This document shows positions 1 to 13,570 of a stretch of 64,000 bases of DNA, piece after piece. The notes beneath the pieces were generated by a model. That model did no database searches, was not told the DNA's origin, and saw only the letters and a list, made by a program, of their open reading frames with translations. A program made the position numbers and the translations under genes. The first letter of the stretch is position 1. Each line of letters opens with the position of its first letter. The DNA is from Hirudo medicinalis (taxonomy: Eukaryota; Annelida; Clitellata; Hirudinida; Hirudinidae). Location: positions 35,379 to 99,378 of the forward strand of contig MPNW01000350.1 in assembly GCA_011800805.1 (NCBI GenBank), in the 5' to 3' direction.

Positions 1-300
1 AGTCCTCTTGAGTATTTCATGTTGTGGACAGCAATATCTCTCAAGTTTGTTCTGAAAATTTCCTTCCTTTTCATTTCTTCTTGATTGCTGTAGAACTTAC
101 GACCTGATATATTGAGTTTATTATTTGTAAGTTATCGGACATTTGTGACATAGAAATATTAAAGGAATATATTTGAATTCCAAACCATAAGTATGCTTGA
201 AAGAAGACCATTGTTCTTCCAAGTTCAGGTCATATTCCAAGTGGAAAGAAAACACCATCGAAACGGTGACCAAGCAGTAAGTAGCCAGAAACAGCTTCAT
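1..300 (-). CDS. Cathepsin L-like cysteine protease, left tandem copy (5' part only)
   Basis: Two 5' exons of a papain-family (C1A) protease cut by the window edge. Exon 1 is 300-186 and begins with a signal peptide (MKLFLATYCLVTVSMVFSF) followed by the start of the I29 inhibitory prodomain (EEQWSSFKHTYG). Exon 2 starts at 103 after a CAG acceptor and encodes RKFYSNQEEMKRKEIFRTN and then LRDIAVHNMKYSRG, the ERFNIN-type prodomain helix. Exon structure and phase match the complete neighbour at 1665-3309, so this is a tandem duplicate. A Met 18 bases upstream (318) is also in frame, but the Met at 300 aligns with the neighbour's start. The family makes secreted or lysosomal zymogens that digest protein. 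The catalytic part lies outside the window, so activity cannot be judged. Confidence 0.85.
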
Positions 301-348
301 CGCGTTAAGTTGAAACAACGTAACTAATAACTAATGTTTCTCGTCCTC

Positions 349-398
349 TTCCTTTTATAGGCAACATTTTGAAAGAATCAAATGATAAATCACATGAG
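349..398 (-). promoter_or_regulatory. Promoter of left cathepsin L copy: TATA box plus shared upstream block
   Basis: On the minus strand a TATA box (CTATAAAA, 360-353) lies about 53 bases before the start codon. Just upstream, 377-398 holds a 22-base block that recurs with one mismatch before the second cathepsin gene (3386-3407). It contains a GATA-type core (TTATCA on the minus strand) and an E-box-like CAT(A/G)TG-type half. The position relative to TATA is the same in both genes. Use of GATA factors by digestive protease genes is known in animals; applying it here is inference. Confidence 0.6.
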
Positions 399-1564
399 TT
401 TGTTCTCAATTTGTAATTAGGTTGATGAATAATAGCGCTTCAAAGTTCAATGTAATCATATGTTCGATACGAAGTTAATTATTTGAACTGTATTGATGAT
501 AATTCTCCAATGTGACGAGACCGATCCAATGAAGTCAGCATTAATTTGGCGAAAAGATGAGACGTGGATCTTACGAGATTGCTTGGATGTAACGACCACT
601 TATGAAGGAAGAGAGGTTATTCTTGCCAATTAGACTCGCGGATAATTTTTCAAAGTCCCGTTCAGAGAATCCCTGTCGATGAACTATAGAATACTTTAGC
701 TGCACTCAACTGCTCTGATAATAGTTGTGCTAACTAAACCAATGCATCTCCTAACACCAATTCAAGGAGTCTTTCTTTTTTTAATTCTAAATTTACAAAA
801 TTTATCCGCTGTTTTATCCTATGGCAGCAAAAACCTCTTTTAGGAGTCATGACATAACAATACAAAAGTATGGATTTTATTATTTTCAACTTCCAGTTAA
901 AGTCTAAGTTATGAACAATTCTTCACAATTAAAATGCGGAATAAGATGACCTAGAGTTGTAAACTTCTGTTTTATTTTCCTTCGAATTTATTCCACAACT
1001 TGGTCCAAAATAATTATATTTCGGTTTTTAAAGTTGTTCAAAATAATTTATATCTCCTCTTTAAGGACGAAGTAAATTTGTCTCAAACTGTTAGGTTCAA
1101 TATAAGTTCAGTGGTTAAATTCCTAGGATAACGAAGTCTGAACAACAGTTCAAAGACATCAATATGCATTTCCATGTCAATATGTTGAATGATTCTAAAT
1201 GTTTTCTCTGTTTTTTCTCATCTCAAGTTTATTCACCTTGTTGAGCCCTATTCGTTTTTAAATTTCCAAATCTTAATATCTTACGTTCAATCTTTTCCAA
1301 AGTTTTCCAATTATTCAAACGCATTCAACAAATAAACTTAGCACCAATTTAAAAAAAAGGGATAATTTTAAAGTCCCTAAGCAGCCCAAATACCATACCA
1401 TATCATTCCAAACTATTAACCATCCCTAATACTTGACTTGAATTATTCATTGAACATTGAATTATTGAATTATTTTAAAAAAAAAAAACATAAGATTGCC
1501 TATGTTTCTGAGAAGTTTTAATAAGTTTCTCATGTTAAATAACGATAGCGAATAATTTAAAGAA
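399..1564. other. Intergenic, no gene seen
   Basis: AT-rich sequence with no convincing exon, repeat or RNA gene. It separates the left cathepsin L promoter from the 3' end of the right copy. An AATAAA (minus strand, 1575-1570) about 90 bases past the right copy's stop codon is its likely polyadenylation signal. Confidence 0.5.
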
Positions 1565-1664
1565 CAGATTTTATTCAATTAATTTATCAAGCGAGAAGGT
1601 TGTAACAGTCCCAGATCCAGCACCATTAACATAACTGTAAGTTATAAATTTAGAATATCCTTCT

Positions 1665-3309
<1,645 letters not shown>

Positions 3310-3360
3310 TGTTTCAGAATCCTTGTGTTTAACGATACTTTGTCCTTGAAAAGGCCTCTA

Positions 3361-3407
3361 TTTTATAGATAAATGTTTGGAAAACATCAAATGATAAATC
3401 ATATGAG
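3361..3407 (-). promoter_or_regulatory. Promoter of right cathepsin L copy: TATA box plus shared block
   Basis: TATA box on the minus strand at 3368-3361, about 52 bases before the ATG at 3309. The 3386-3407 block is the near-identical partner of 377-398, with a GATA-like core and an E-box-like CATATG. Spacing from TATA and start codon is conserved between the duplicated genes, which argues that the block was retained by selection or that the duplication is recent. Confidence 0.6.
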
Positions 3408-3409
3408 GT

Positions 3410-4830
3410 TCCATATTAGCCTCCACGAGTAACAACTCAATGTTGTTGAGTGATGAAGCCAATTATTAGTAATTACATCTCTGCATTTTATGTGCGTTTG
3501 TAGGTCTCACGCTTCCTCAATCATTTATTTCTTAAAGACAATTATATATTGTAGTTGATTGGGATTTCTACCTTGATATAAATAGATTTATTTTTTATTG
3601 TTAAGCTTTTGAAAAGTTTTGATTATTTCTCGCAATTGTCGTTTATGTGACAAATTATTAATTAGCGGGGAATCATTTGGTGAACTAACTTTATTTTTAA
3701 TTAATAGTAACAAACTGGGAAGATACTGTTATCACAATGATAATGGATAATTTGCATAACTTATAAGTTCTAAAGTTGAATTTATTTTAAATTTCACAAA
3801 TTGTTTTGCAAACAATAAAATGATGTTATGTTGAATAATATGGAACTCATGTTTAGCGAGTTATCAGGAAATTAAGGGGTGTCCTCATGGTTTCCGTTCT
3901 TGACTCGTGAAAGTCGAGAAAGACCTCCAAGTCGTGATGTCATTACAAGTGAAATTGTAAGTCAAACTCTCAAGTGGAATCAAGGACTTCTTAAGAAAGG
4001 CAATTTGATTGAAGATCAAAAAAGATGAGAAAAGGTTCTTTCATTTGTGGCATTAATTCAAACATTACATTTAATAACCTTAAATATTATTTCGTTTCAT
4101 TATTAGCAAATTAAATATTTAATTTATTTTTAAAATATGTACAGGATATTTAATCTTTATTAGTTTTATTTATTTACTTATTTTTGTGACGTAATATCGT
4201 AATGTTGAAGAGCGAATTGAGAATCACGAATCATGATTTCTTTCATCGAATGAGTCAGAAATTATCGAACTTTATTTTAGTCACGCGAGTTCATTTTCAA
4301 CTTCTTCGTCACAAGATACCTCGAACAGAAAATCACATTACTGCACTATTTGTACAAAAGGTTTGATGATGATGAAATGTGATGCATTGATGTGGTCTTG
4401 ATGACAATCCAACCAGCAGTCATTTCTAAGAATCACATTTAAATTATTGATTACACATTTCACCTTTAATGTATTGATTTCGAATTTTAATTTTTCGAGA
4501 ATAGTAACATCCGATTATAATTACGCTTCAGGTTATGAATTTTGATTTTTTTTTTTTTTTTGAGAAGCAATTTTGAATTAATTTATTTACGAGCCTCAAT
4601 TTCAACTGTAAACACAACAAGTTGACTGGCAGGTTTAGGTTTTTACACTCGAAATACCTCCTTGGTCGCGCTTAATTTAGAATGAAGTCTGCATTTTTGG
4701 GTGACACTTCACTCATCAAGTTGTTTTAATCAGAAAATTCTTTGGTGCGTCTGTAATCTCATTTTTGTCATCATCGGTTTTGTTCTCCTCATGTTCTTTA
4801 TTCAGCAATCTATTAAAAAAAAAAAAAAAA
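3410..4830. other. Intergenic, no gene seen
   Basis: AT-rich with homopolymer runs (T-run near 4550, A-run near 4817). No exon with flanking splice sites or known repeat could be supported here. Confidence 0.45.
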
Positions 4831-4844
4831 ATTCTTAATGTATT

Positions 4845-4960
4845 CCAAGGGCGCTTGTGGCGTTGCAAGCTGGGTTTTGAACACGACACATGACTGTTTA
4901 CACTATAGCCGCATCTAGTAACGAATCTCAGCCAATTTGCAAACCAATCAGGTATTGTTA
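4845..4960 (+). repeat. Dispersed repeat family A, copy 1
   Basis: This stretch (core GAACACGACACAT preceded by GCTGGGTT) recurs in the same orientation at 21395-21520, where it is preceded by TTTATATAGCGCC. Both copies then carry GACTGTT, a purine/pyrimidine-rich stretch and CCAA/CCAATC. The similarity is imperfect, as expected of old dispersed copies. No coding capacity. It could be a SINE or a non-autonomous DNA element; the class is not determined. Confidence 0.5.
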
Positions 4961-4967
4961 GATACAA

Positions 4968-5112
4968 TCACGGCCGCCGAGATGGGGGCAAGTGCCCAGG
5001 GGCTTGGCGATGTTTTGGGTCCCGCCCGAGTTTAAAAAAATGTTTACCAGTCCTACATTGACGTAACATGTGCCTAGGGGCCCGAAATTTTGTTCTCATC
5101 GGAATCTTGCAA
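4968..5112 (+). repeat. Dispersed repeat family B, copy 1
   Basis: A GC-rich start (GGGGGCAAGTGCCC, then GGTCCCGCCCGAGTTT) followed by AT-rich DNA and GGGCCCGAAATTT. A diverged copy in the same orientation is at 38898-39050 (GGGGGCCCGCCCGG, GGAGTTTT, GGGCAGAAATTT). Strings of this kind are typical of the ends of hAT-like non-autonomous elements, but no clear terminal inverted repeat pair was found. The 96-codon open frame running through it (5070-5360) has no recognisable domain. Confidence 0.45.
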
Positions 5113-6216
5113 AGATCCACCATTATTTGTTTGCTGCTCAAAAACTTACATCAGTTTCGGAAGTGTTTCCTTCACAACAGCTCTCATCTGTACTGTTTTC
5201 CAAAATTGGAACGAATTCTGTTTTTGATTCACTACTAAAGTTGCTATCAACATCAGTGTCAGACGGTCAGTCGACTATCAGATTCCAATATAAATTTTCT
5301 TGCCTGTTCCAGAGTAAATCTTTTCAAATTTACTCTTTTATTACTCGCTATTGTTGTTAACTTGTATTAAATTATGCACTTCCTCTCTTATATAAAGTTA
5401 TTACACATAGAACTTCAAAATTTAAATATAAATGCTGATTTATAACGTCGGGTGCAAACGCACCTTCCGATGACAGTAATATATAATGGTCGAATAACTC
5501 AGAAAATATTGGGGTTACATTATTGGTTATTGGAGAAGAAGTACATCCTCATAAATAAGGAAGTCATAAAATTGGGGTTTCATATTTTGAGTCCTTCTGG
5601 GAAGAATATTGGAACAAAATGCAGCTTAGAGTGCAACCCTCAAGAAGATCGTTGAAGGGTTAAATTCAAATCTGCAAGTCACGCCCTTGTTTTCCAATTT
5701 CCTCCAATCTCAGCGAGACTTGTGAAACCATTTAAGCCTTTCAATGCTTTCGTGCTTCGTTGATTGAAGCATCTTCACTTCACTTTGAAGCCAAACAAAT
5801 ACTTTAAAGTGTTCATTGATTACACTTTTAATTGATCCGCTTTTGGCTGGTTTTCCATCGAATTTCAATTTCAAAGGCCACGAAGGTTAGAATGATGAAG
5901 TTTCAACTCGTCAACGTCTGACGAGCAACCACATCACGTGTCTTGCAAATTTCAAACGGAGGTATATTTGTTACTCGATTTCTTTTCTTGTTGTTGTTTG
6001 AAAGTGCATATTCAGGTACAGCTTTTTGCACCTATTTATAATTTATGTCTTATCTTCAAACGATTAACTACTTTAAATATTAATTTATTAATATATTATA
6101 TTATATAATTATATAATATATATTATATTTATTAACAATTCAATTATTTCCACAATTTAACTCAATTGGTTGATTTTATTTCTCCCACAAATTAAAGAAA
6201 CTGTTGAGAAATGTCT
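5113..6216. other. Intergenic, no gene seen
   Basis: No supported gene. An AT-dinucleotide-rich stretch lies at about 6085-6130, close to the 3' end of TMEM97. Confidence 0.4.
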
Positions 6217-7242
6217 TCACTTTGATTTTAATTTCTCCTGCTTATCGGGCTGTCCATAATCGGGATTTAAGAGCATCTGAATGAGCAGAACTAAAGGAAT
6301 AAAAAAGAAAATGGAGTACACGGACGACAACTTCAGTCTTTCCTCCAAAGTTTCAGGACCGGGAAATCTTTCTGATGGTTGAAATTTATGAGTCAAAATG
6401 TGGTAAATTATTGGCACAAGTGTTGTGGCTGCATGAGAACTGTAAACAATTGCTGGTGTTCTTATCCAGGCCTGACCTCCTGCAATTTGAAAATTATTCT
6501 ACATTTTACGAAACTCGATAACTTCAAATACAACTCATCATTCATTCATTCAAATTTAATGCTGCATTTTCCATGCACCTAAAAAGTAAATTTAAATTTA
6601 AGTAAATTAGTGCGATAATTTAAATTCTTAAAAATGTTGAAATTGAATCATTCAACAAAGCAACAATTTAAACCTTTTCCAAAAGCATAAACAGCAACAA
6701 ATGCAAAGGGCAGGTGGAGGAAGATTTCCAAGTAAACAAGGACTTGAAACCACTCAGGAGGAAGCTGGAACAACTGATCCTTGAAGCACAAACTGACAAT
6801 TTCTGAGGCATTCAACAGCTGTAAATAGCGTAAATGGCAAGTTTTATTGGCGTCTTTAAAGTTTAAAACCTTTAAACTTTAAGGTTAAGCAATTAATATT
6901 ATTTGAAAAATGATCGAAATTTAATGATGAATCATGTCCCACCAATATTTGAATATCAGACAAAGAGCATACACTTTGCTATGTAATTTATTCACAGGTT
7001 ATCAGTAAATATTAAACAATCGAAAAACCGAAATTTAGATCCAAATTCGATCAAAAGATTCAACATTCCATGCCGAACAACCCATGCAAACGCAGCAAAC
7101 ACTTTGAAGAGCTTTGAAGGAATAAACTCACCGTTTCGTGGAAATATTCTTTTGGGAAAACGATTTGCGAATCAAAAAAGATGGCGATGGGAATGAAAAT
7201 CAAGAAGTAGAAGAAGAAGAACTTCTCGAACAACGTGCTCAT
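6217..7242 (-). CDS. TMEM97: TMEM97 / sigma-2 receptor homologue (EXPERA domain)
   Basis: Three exons on the minus strand (7242-7132, 6818-6674, 6479-6217) join in phase to 172 aa; the human protein is 176. The four-helix EXPERA fold is visible. TM1 contains the IPIAIFFDSQIVFPKEYF motif, which has the Asp-x-Gln pair of the family. TM2 and TM3 follow in exon 2 and at the start of exon 3 (GQAWIRTPAIVYSSHAATTL). The conserved loop GPETLEERLKLSSVYSIFFF leads into TM4, and the C-terminus is lysine-rich (KLKSK), consistent with ER retrieval. In vertebrates TMEM97 is the sigma-2 receptor, binds NPC1 and affects sterol handling in the ER; the same role here is inferred from homology. No neighbouring gene shares its pathway. 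Confidence 0.93.
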
Positions 7243-7984
7243 CTTTGAAACGTTAACTGAACTTTACCAGCCGCAGCAGCTCAGACTGAGAAAGGGTTAT
7301 TTTTAGCAGGAGGGTTTTTGTCTCGCAAACCATCACGTGGCGCATGTTTAGACGTGTTTTCTTGTATCAGTACGTTTGCATGTGTGTGTGTATGTGTGTG
7401 TGTGTGTATGTGCGAGATCCTTGAATTACTTGTGAGAGATTCTTAAAACCCTTGTGGTTCATCAGTTTCAGAACAAAAAGTATTTAAACGAAGAATCATC
7501 GCATCACAGAAAATAATTCTCACCTTGTTTTTACGTTCTGCTGCAATTCCATTCAACGAGGCTCCATCAACTCCGTGTTAAATAAACTTGAAGTGTTTAT
7601 GAACAAGGTCCATCTTTAATATGAGACTCTCAGATCATAAGAGGTCACTTCTGAAGAGATTTTACTGACTACGAATCCCTTAAGAATATCGTTCTAAAAA
7701 TCACGAATAAACTGCCGATGACATCGACGTGTCCCTCGTTTAATTGAATAATTGCAACCACAATTCAGGTGATTACGTTGTTGGTTTGACGACTGAAGTG
7801 ATGAACAAAAGACAAAAAGCACCATTGCAAGAGTTATGTTGTTATTGTCAAGAAAAATACTGAACAAGATTTATAAAACTAAAACATGAAAACAATAACA
7901 GTAATAAGTAACAATAGTGGTGAATGTGAATAACAATAATAATATTAATAATGTTATGATTAATAATTATGGGCAAGTATCAAC
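7243..7984. other. Intergenic with (TG)n-rich stretch
   Basis: Region upstream of TMEM97. 7379-7411 is an interrupted TG microsatellite and 7917-7975 is AAT/AAC-rich low complexity. No gene supported. Confidence 0.5.
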
Positions 7985-8310
7985 AACACTAACAAAACAA
8001 AACATTATTTTATTTATTTATTTATTTATTTACTTACTTACCAACTTCGTCAAAGGATCATTCGACCTCTTACAAAACCAAGTGAACTCAAGAAAACTAA
8101 ACTAAGCCCCCGTGGCTCAAAAATAAAAATGAAAAACATTCGTTTGTGGACACAAAACAAGAAAGAAATTATTTGTAGGTGAGTTGTTGATTTAAGTTAA
8201 GTTCACGAACAGCCGAGTCAAAACGAGAAACAGATGATGAATTTACAGCATCAACAGGCAGGAAGTTCCATGATCTAACGACTCGGTTGCAGTTGTTAAC
8301 AACAATCGTT
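7985..8310 (-). mobile_element. 3' end of a non-LTR retrotransposon (CR1/L2-like), degenerate
   Basis: On the minus strand 8310-8170 translates to NRVVRSWNFLPVDAVNSSS followed by SRFDSAVRELNLNQQL and a stop. That is the signature C-terminus of LINE ORF2 proteins (xRVVxxWNxLPxxVVxAxS). About 200 bases of 3' untranslated sequence follow, ending in a TAAA/TAAATA tandem tail (about 8028-8000), as in CR1/L2 elements. Only the extreme 3' end is present, so this is a 5'-truncated dead copy. Confidence 0.7.
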
Positions 8311-8807
8311 AATAACAATTAATAACATCATTATCAACAACAATAACAAAACCTACTCGAATCGAACCAAACAATCCAAGGCTGCGAAGTTCATAACACA
8401 CGAAGTTCGCAGGTTTCTTGAATCGACTTTTCATTTTTTTAAATCGAACAACTTTCAACGAGTCGAACTTTTGCATTCAACTGCTGCTCTTTTGTCGGAT
8501 TTAAAGTTGGAGCAGGAGTCTTTCTGAGTTGAGTTTTTTGATCATTAAAAACTATTTCCGTGGAAATTCAAATTTTCTTTAAATAAAAATAAATTAGTAA
8601 GTATTTCGTTTGCATTTCTAAATTAATTATTTATTTAAATAAATAATATTAATTAACATCGTGAACCAGGATTACATTACTTTTAACTGAGGTCACCGCA
8701 AAGTAGAAGTGAAGCAAATAATTGTTCAAATGTGGAGGTTGAACAGGTCAACTGAACACATTGTAAGATGTCTGTTTACAACTCCTCACCGTGTTGCAAT
8801 AACACTG

Positions 8808-8976
8808 TTACAAACGACGGGACTTACTTTATGCCGAGTTTATTGTTGGATTTGAATTATTCAGCAAACATTCAGTTATCAACTGAGTGGTATTACCGGT
8901 AATTACCACACTTACGCAATAATCCTGCTGCCAGTTATTGAGTAACGATCAGTTGCGTGATTATTTGCTGAATAGG
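8808..8976 (+). repeat. Dispersed repeat family C, copy 1 (foldback/MITE-like)
   Basis: About 165 bases that recur in inverted orientation at 13571-13733 with high identity (shared: AACGACGGG, CCGAGTTTATTGTTGG, TTATCAACTGAGTGGTATTA, GATCAGTTGCGTGATTA). Within each copy ATTCAGCAAA (8859-8868) and TTTGCTGAAT (8964-8973) form an inverted pair. Length, IR and lack of coding suggest a MITE or a part of a larger non-autonomous element. Confidence 0.65.
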
Positions 8977-9284
8977 AATGTTCTTCAAGTCCAGTATTTT
9001 TGTGGGTACTTGTGAGATTTTGTGTGATCTTGTGAGATGTCATAAACTTAATCAGCGAACAGACAGGTAGCCCTAAGAAATCCATAACATCAATGATATT
9101 CGAATAATTTCAAATAGGTGAACTATTTATAAATAACGGTGGCTAAAAACTAAAAATAATCTCAAACAATGCAATAATGTTTGCCTCTAAATTTGTTCAC
9201 AAAAGCAAGCGCTCTGCAGAGAATACCAAGCCATCATTCATCGTATTTCTTAAGTTTTATGATCAAATTTTGGACGATCAGACA

Positions 9285-9345
9285 AAATTGCTCCCGCAAC
9301 GGGACTCGAACCCGTGCTGCCATCGTGAGTCTCAAACATTAGACA
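9285..9345 (-). repeat. tRNA-like B-box segment, SINE candidate
   Basis: On the minus strand this reads GGCAGCACGGGTTCGAGTCC and then CGTTGCG, a T-arm-like hairpin containing a consensus RNA polymerase III B box (GGTTCGAGTCC). An A box at the right distance is not convincing and no cloverleaf can be folded by eye, so it is a probable fragment of a tRNA-derived SINE, not a tRNA gene. Confidence 0.45.
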
Positions 9346-10282
9346 ATGCTTCTTGCTTTATTTATTTGTTTATCTAGTTAAAGTTAGTTGCGTAACTAAC
9401 ATGATTTGGACTTGGCTCCCTGCTCCCAGTAGAGTTTAAAGCTGGTATGCGATTTCGGAAAAGGTGAAAGTTGAAAAACTTGAAAGTTGAAATTTGAAAA
9501 TAGCACAGTTGACCTGCGAATGGTACAGAGAATGACGTGTGCAAATTTCAAGTCGCTATCTTTCACCGTTTAGCAGTTCTTGGGACAGACAAACGTACAA
9601 GCCCACTTTCTGTTTTATGTCATAGATTCGGCATTGTTGAGTGATGCGTGAGTTTCATGTTTGCGTCTTGTTAGTTGTTTGTGTTGCTTCATTCTATTTT
9701 TTGTCTCATAACTCACTACCTTACATCGATCTTGATGTCAACAAGAACTGTTAGTTTTTCAGAATTTAAATAATAATGTAGTAACTCTAAATAATAAGTT
9801 TTGTAACGAATATTTATCACGTAGGCATTTGACGGTCCAACTGCTGATGACCGAAGTGTCATTCTGACTTGTTTCTTTATTTTCTGTTCGCATATGTTTT
9901 TCCCATGCAGTTGTTGTTGTTGAACATCATTGTACAATGTATATATCATTCAATTTAATGTTGTTGTGCAATTTTTATTAATAATAACAACACTTGAAGC
10001 TTATAGTGCTGCAGACGCTAACATCAGAAACACATCAGAGCTAAGATTAACTGGAAATTAATTTAATTAATTAATGTATTTTTAATTTAATTAATTAACT
10101 ATTAATTAATTAATTATTAAAATATTTCTCTTTTTAATTAAATAAGATACAATTTCCGATGAACTCCAACAGTTAAGTTGGTCGCAAATAAATCTTAGTC
10201 GTTGCATCAACAAACAGCTGCAGAAACACTCAAGGTGTGACCAACAACAACATCGGTCGATGAAGTAACGGAGATGAAATTA

Positions 10283-10329
<47 letters not shown>

Positions 10330-10700
10330 GTTGTTGTTAGTGATAATGAGCTTAATAATAACATTACCTAAGATGTTAGTGCATAACATTAATGGTAATG
10401 ATAAATATACAACTGTAATTATAGTATTTATTATAATTGTAATTATAATGATAATTATTAATTATATAATTAATATTAATTAATATATAATTAATATATA
10501 ATATAATATATAATTAATTAATTATATTAATAATTATAACTATGTAACAGTTATGATAACGATATCGTCTCCTTCACTTGCATCTCAACCTTCAGACCAC
10601 GCAATGCACATAAAAAAAGTTCTGCTAATTGTGTTGTAACTTTCTGATGACGCTTGTTTCATAAATTGGGGACTTGATGCGTTTTTAACTTCAGTTTGCA
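9346..10700. other. Repeat-rich intergenic stretch with (TTA)n microsatellite
   Basis: 9510-9620 resembles tails seen in dispersed invertebrate repeats (a CAAATTTCAAGTCGCTA-type string followed by ACAGACAAACGTACAAGCCC). 10284-10330 is a TTA/ATT microsatellite. 10410-10545 is almost pure A/T. No gene supported before the PNPO start. Confidence 0.45.
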
Positions 10701-12093
10701 ATGGCGAGCAAGAGTCCAAGTAAAGATATTTGCTTTTAAAATATTTGTTCGGATTTTCAATCACATGAAAATGCATTTAATTTCGTTAATAATCCACAAA
10801 AAGTGACTGAAGAAGAAAGATTTGACATCGAACAAGTGGCGGACAAAAATCCTGTGAGCATTTTCAGAAAGTGGAGTTCAGAATACATGAAGCACAACGA
10901 CTACCCTCTCCCTGTTGTGCTGGCTACATCGACCTTGTCAGTTCTAATGATAACTTTTATGAAATTCTTGCATGAACAAGAGAGTAATTCATTAAGTCTA
11001 GCTACATTTCATGCAAATATGTATTTAATTACGAGTCTTATGTCGTTGTGTGAGCAGTTGTAATAATGAAATAATTTTAATCGCAAGAATAAATTCTTGA
11101 ATCAATTCTTTCAGGGAAGGAGTTCCTTCGTCAAGAGTGGTTTTGTTGAGAAGTTTTGACGAGAATGGTTTTTTGTTTTTCTGCAGCTATTTGAGCAGAA
11201 AAGGAAGAGAATTGGTATTTCATTTAATAATTAAATAATTAATGTAATTAATCAATAAATTTAATAATTTAATTAAAATAATTTAAAATAATTCATTAAT
11301 AATGATTTATTAAGATGTTTATTTAATTAAGATTTTATTTAAATATATTATTTACTAATTTATTGATATCTAAATTATTAATCAAAACTTTAAAACATGA
11401 ATCAAGAATTAATGCACCGAAGTTGATTTGAAGCTCCACTCTGCAAATGCTTTTATAAATTCACAGGAAGAAAATGCTCGAGCAAGTCTGACATTTTTTT
11501 GTTTCAAAACATTGCACCAGGTGAGTTCCAACGTTTTATTTTTGATTGAATCCTTGGAGAACCACCACCTTTCGTTTGAATTTCAGGTTCGCATCGAGGG
11601 AACAGTTGAGAAGTTGAGTGAGGAAGAAAATGCGGAGTTCTTCGATGAACTCAAAACTGATTACCGAATAAGTTGTCATGCCACCGAAAATCCACGCAAA
11701 CTTCAGAGCAAAGATGTAAGTTTAAATTGTTTTAATTATTGTACTTGTTTAAAATTGTGATGTCATGCTTTCAACTTCTCAGGATTTGAAGAGAATTCAA
11801 CTAGAATTGGAAGAGAAGTTTAAAGGGAAGAAAATTGAAAAACCAGCATTTTGGCAAGTGTTGCGAATATAATTTGAACTCCTGACCTTTAAGGTCATTG
11901 AGTGTAACAAGTTTTTACATTGTAAAGGGGCGGCTACAAACTGACAGCTCAGACATTCGCATTCTGGCAGGGTCACTCAAGCAGATTGAATGACATCTTC
12001 CACTTCAAACGTTTGGATGCTGAAGAAGAAGTCGATCCTCAGGTGACAAAACCTGCTGCAAATGGATGGTTCTACGAGAGATGGATATCTTAG
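10701..12093 (+). CDS. Pyridoxine/pyridoxamine 5'-phosphate oxidase-like protein
   Basis: Seven exons: 10701-10719, 10804-10936, 11115-11214, 11467-11520, 11587-11715, 11783-11853 and 11928-12093, joining in phase to 223 aa. The first 19-base exon supplies MASKSP; its join to exon 2 is the weakest call. The PNPO split-barrel is clear: [31 protein letters not shown] (FMN phosphate-binding RxVLL), [13 protein letters not shown], the [13 protein letters not shown] strand, [20 protein letters not shown] and [10 protein letters not shown] at the end. PNPO makes pyridoxal phosphate (vitamin B6) using FMN. Substrate-site positions look changed: the Tyr-x3-Arg-x3-Ser motif before SQIGA reads F-x3-L-x3-Y, and RLHDR reads RLNDI. 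It may therefore be a diverged paralogue or pseudoenzyme. Intron 6 (11854-11927) is a GC-AG intron (donor GCAAGT). The gene is not in any operon-like setting. Confidence 0.85.
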
Positions 12094-13570
12094 TAATATT
12101 CACTCTCCTACATCCACTCACACTTTCATCCAGTGGTGAAATTGATTATTGATTGTTATGGAACTTGGGAATTGGGAACTTAACACATTCACTGTCATGC
12201 TATCGATCATTTAGTGTTCTCTACATTTAAAATACAGTTAAAATGCAGTCATCCAAATTGTTTGTTTTGTTATTTCGCACAAATTCTTAAATATTAAAAA
12301 TTCTTAAAGTTTGCGAAAAGTTTTATAATAACCGCACTTGTCCTAATTAACATTTTAAGCTGAAAATCGGTCATAAAGATGATGTATTGTATTCAATTTT
12401 AAATTATTGTCACAATTTAACATAATTATAATATTTAACTATTTTATAATATGTAATTATAATATTTTATTTTAATTATAATTTAATATATAATTATTAT
12501 TATAATATTAATAATTATGTTAAGTTTCAAAGGTTGCCAGTGAGATTATTATTATATTTCCTGAAAACATCTGCATGAATTCCAAGTTCTGATGACTGAG
12601 AATTGTTGGAGTTGACAATCACCTTAGCCTTAGGCAGCCCACTACAAAGAGGTGTTACATTCAAAGCATCCATCAGACTTCATCGAGCCAAGTGGATGAC
12701 AAAATCTGCTTATTCATTGAAGATTTGATGGGAACGGTTCAAGATGACATAAAAAGAAGAAAAAGGAATTGCAAACATCCGTAAGAAGAACTCACAGTAC
12801 TTACGTGTAAAAAATATTTTAAAATTAATTTTGTACGTTGCTATGGGAACTTAAAGTAGAACTTAGCGCTTCAATTCTAACAGATACACCTGTCAATATG
12901 TTTTGCTCAAATTGCCAGAAAAAATGAAGAATTAAAGCAGTTAAAGTGCTAACAAACAAAATGGATGAAAACATAGGCCTAATAGAAATAGGCGAAACAA
13001 AAGCAGGTTGACATTGATTTCTGAAAACAACCTGCAACTAAGAAAAAAAGTTGGCTAAGCCATCTGCAGCTGACAATGAATTACATTTCTGCTTAGTCTG
13101 TGGTGAATCATTTGAGGGGACTGGATTCAGTGTCTGGAATGCTGTAAATGGAAAGCACAATTTTTATTGACCTGGATCTTAACAAGATAAAAATTATATT
13201 TAAAAGGTTAAAATTATAATGGTAAAAACAATTAACAAGCTCATTTTAAAAATAGGTTTCATGAAATTATGACTAAAAAACTAAAAAAGACTCAAGTGAT
13301 GCAAACTTCTGGATTCAAGACTTTGAATCCTAGAAATTTTGGGGCGGTCACGAAACTTGCCACTTGAATGGGATGCACCATGATAGGTGAAGAAATTGCT
13401 GGATTGGATTGCTGGAAATTGCTATATTTATGTTTAATTAGTTTTCGATTATATTCACTATCTTTTAGTTCTACGGCGAGACAAAATCTCAGACAGAAGC
13501 ATATAGAAGATCTCAGACAGAAGCATACAAGATCTCAGAGAATCTCGAAGCCCACATTGAAGAACTTTCC
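12094..13570. other. Intergenic, no gene seen
   Basis: AT-rich. 13483-13530 contains a short direct repeat (CTCAGACAGAAGCATA twice). The 80-codon open frame at 13368-13610 has no recognisable domain and runs into repeat family C, so it is not called. Confidence 0.4.

Noticed and set aside
9285..9345. A genuine tRNA gene on the minus strand
   Set aside because: Only the T-arm/B box is convincing; no A box or cloverleaf.
10284..10330. Possible CRISPR-like or tandem array
   Set aside because: A simple (TTA)n microsatellite; no repeat-spacer structure anywhere in the window.
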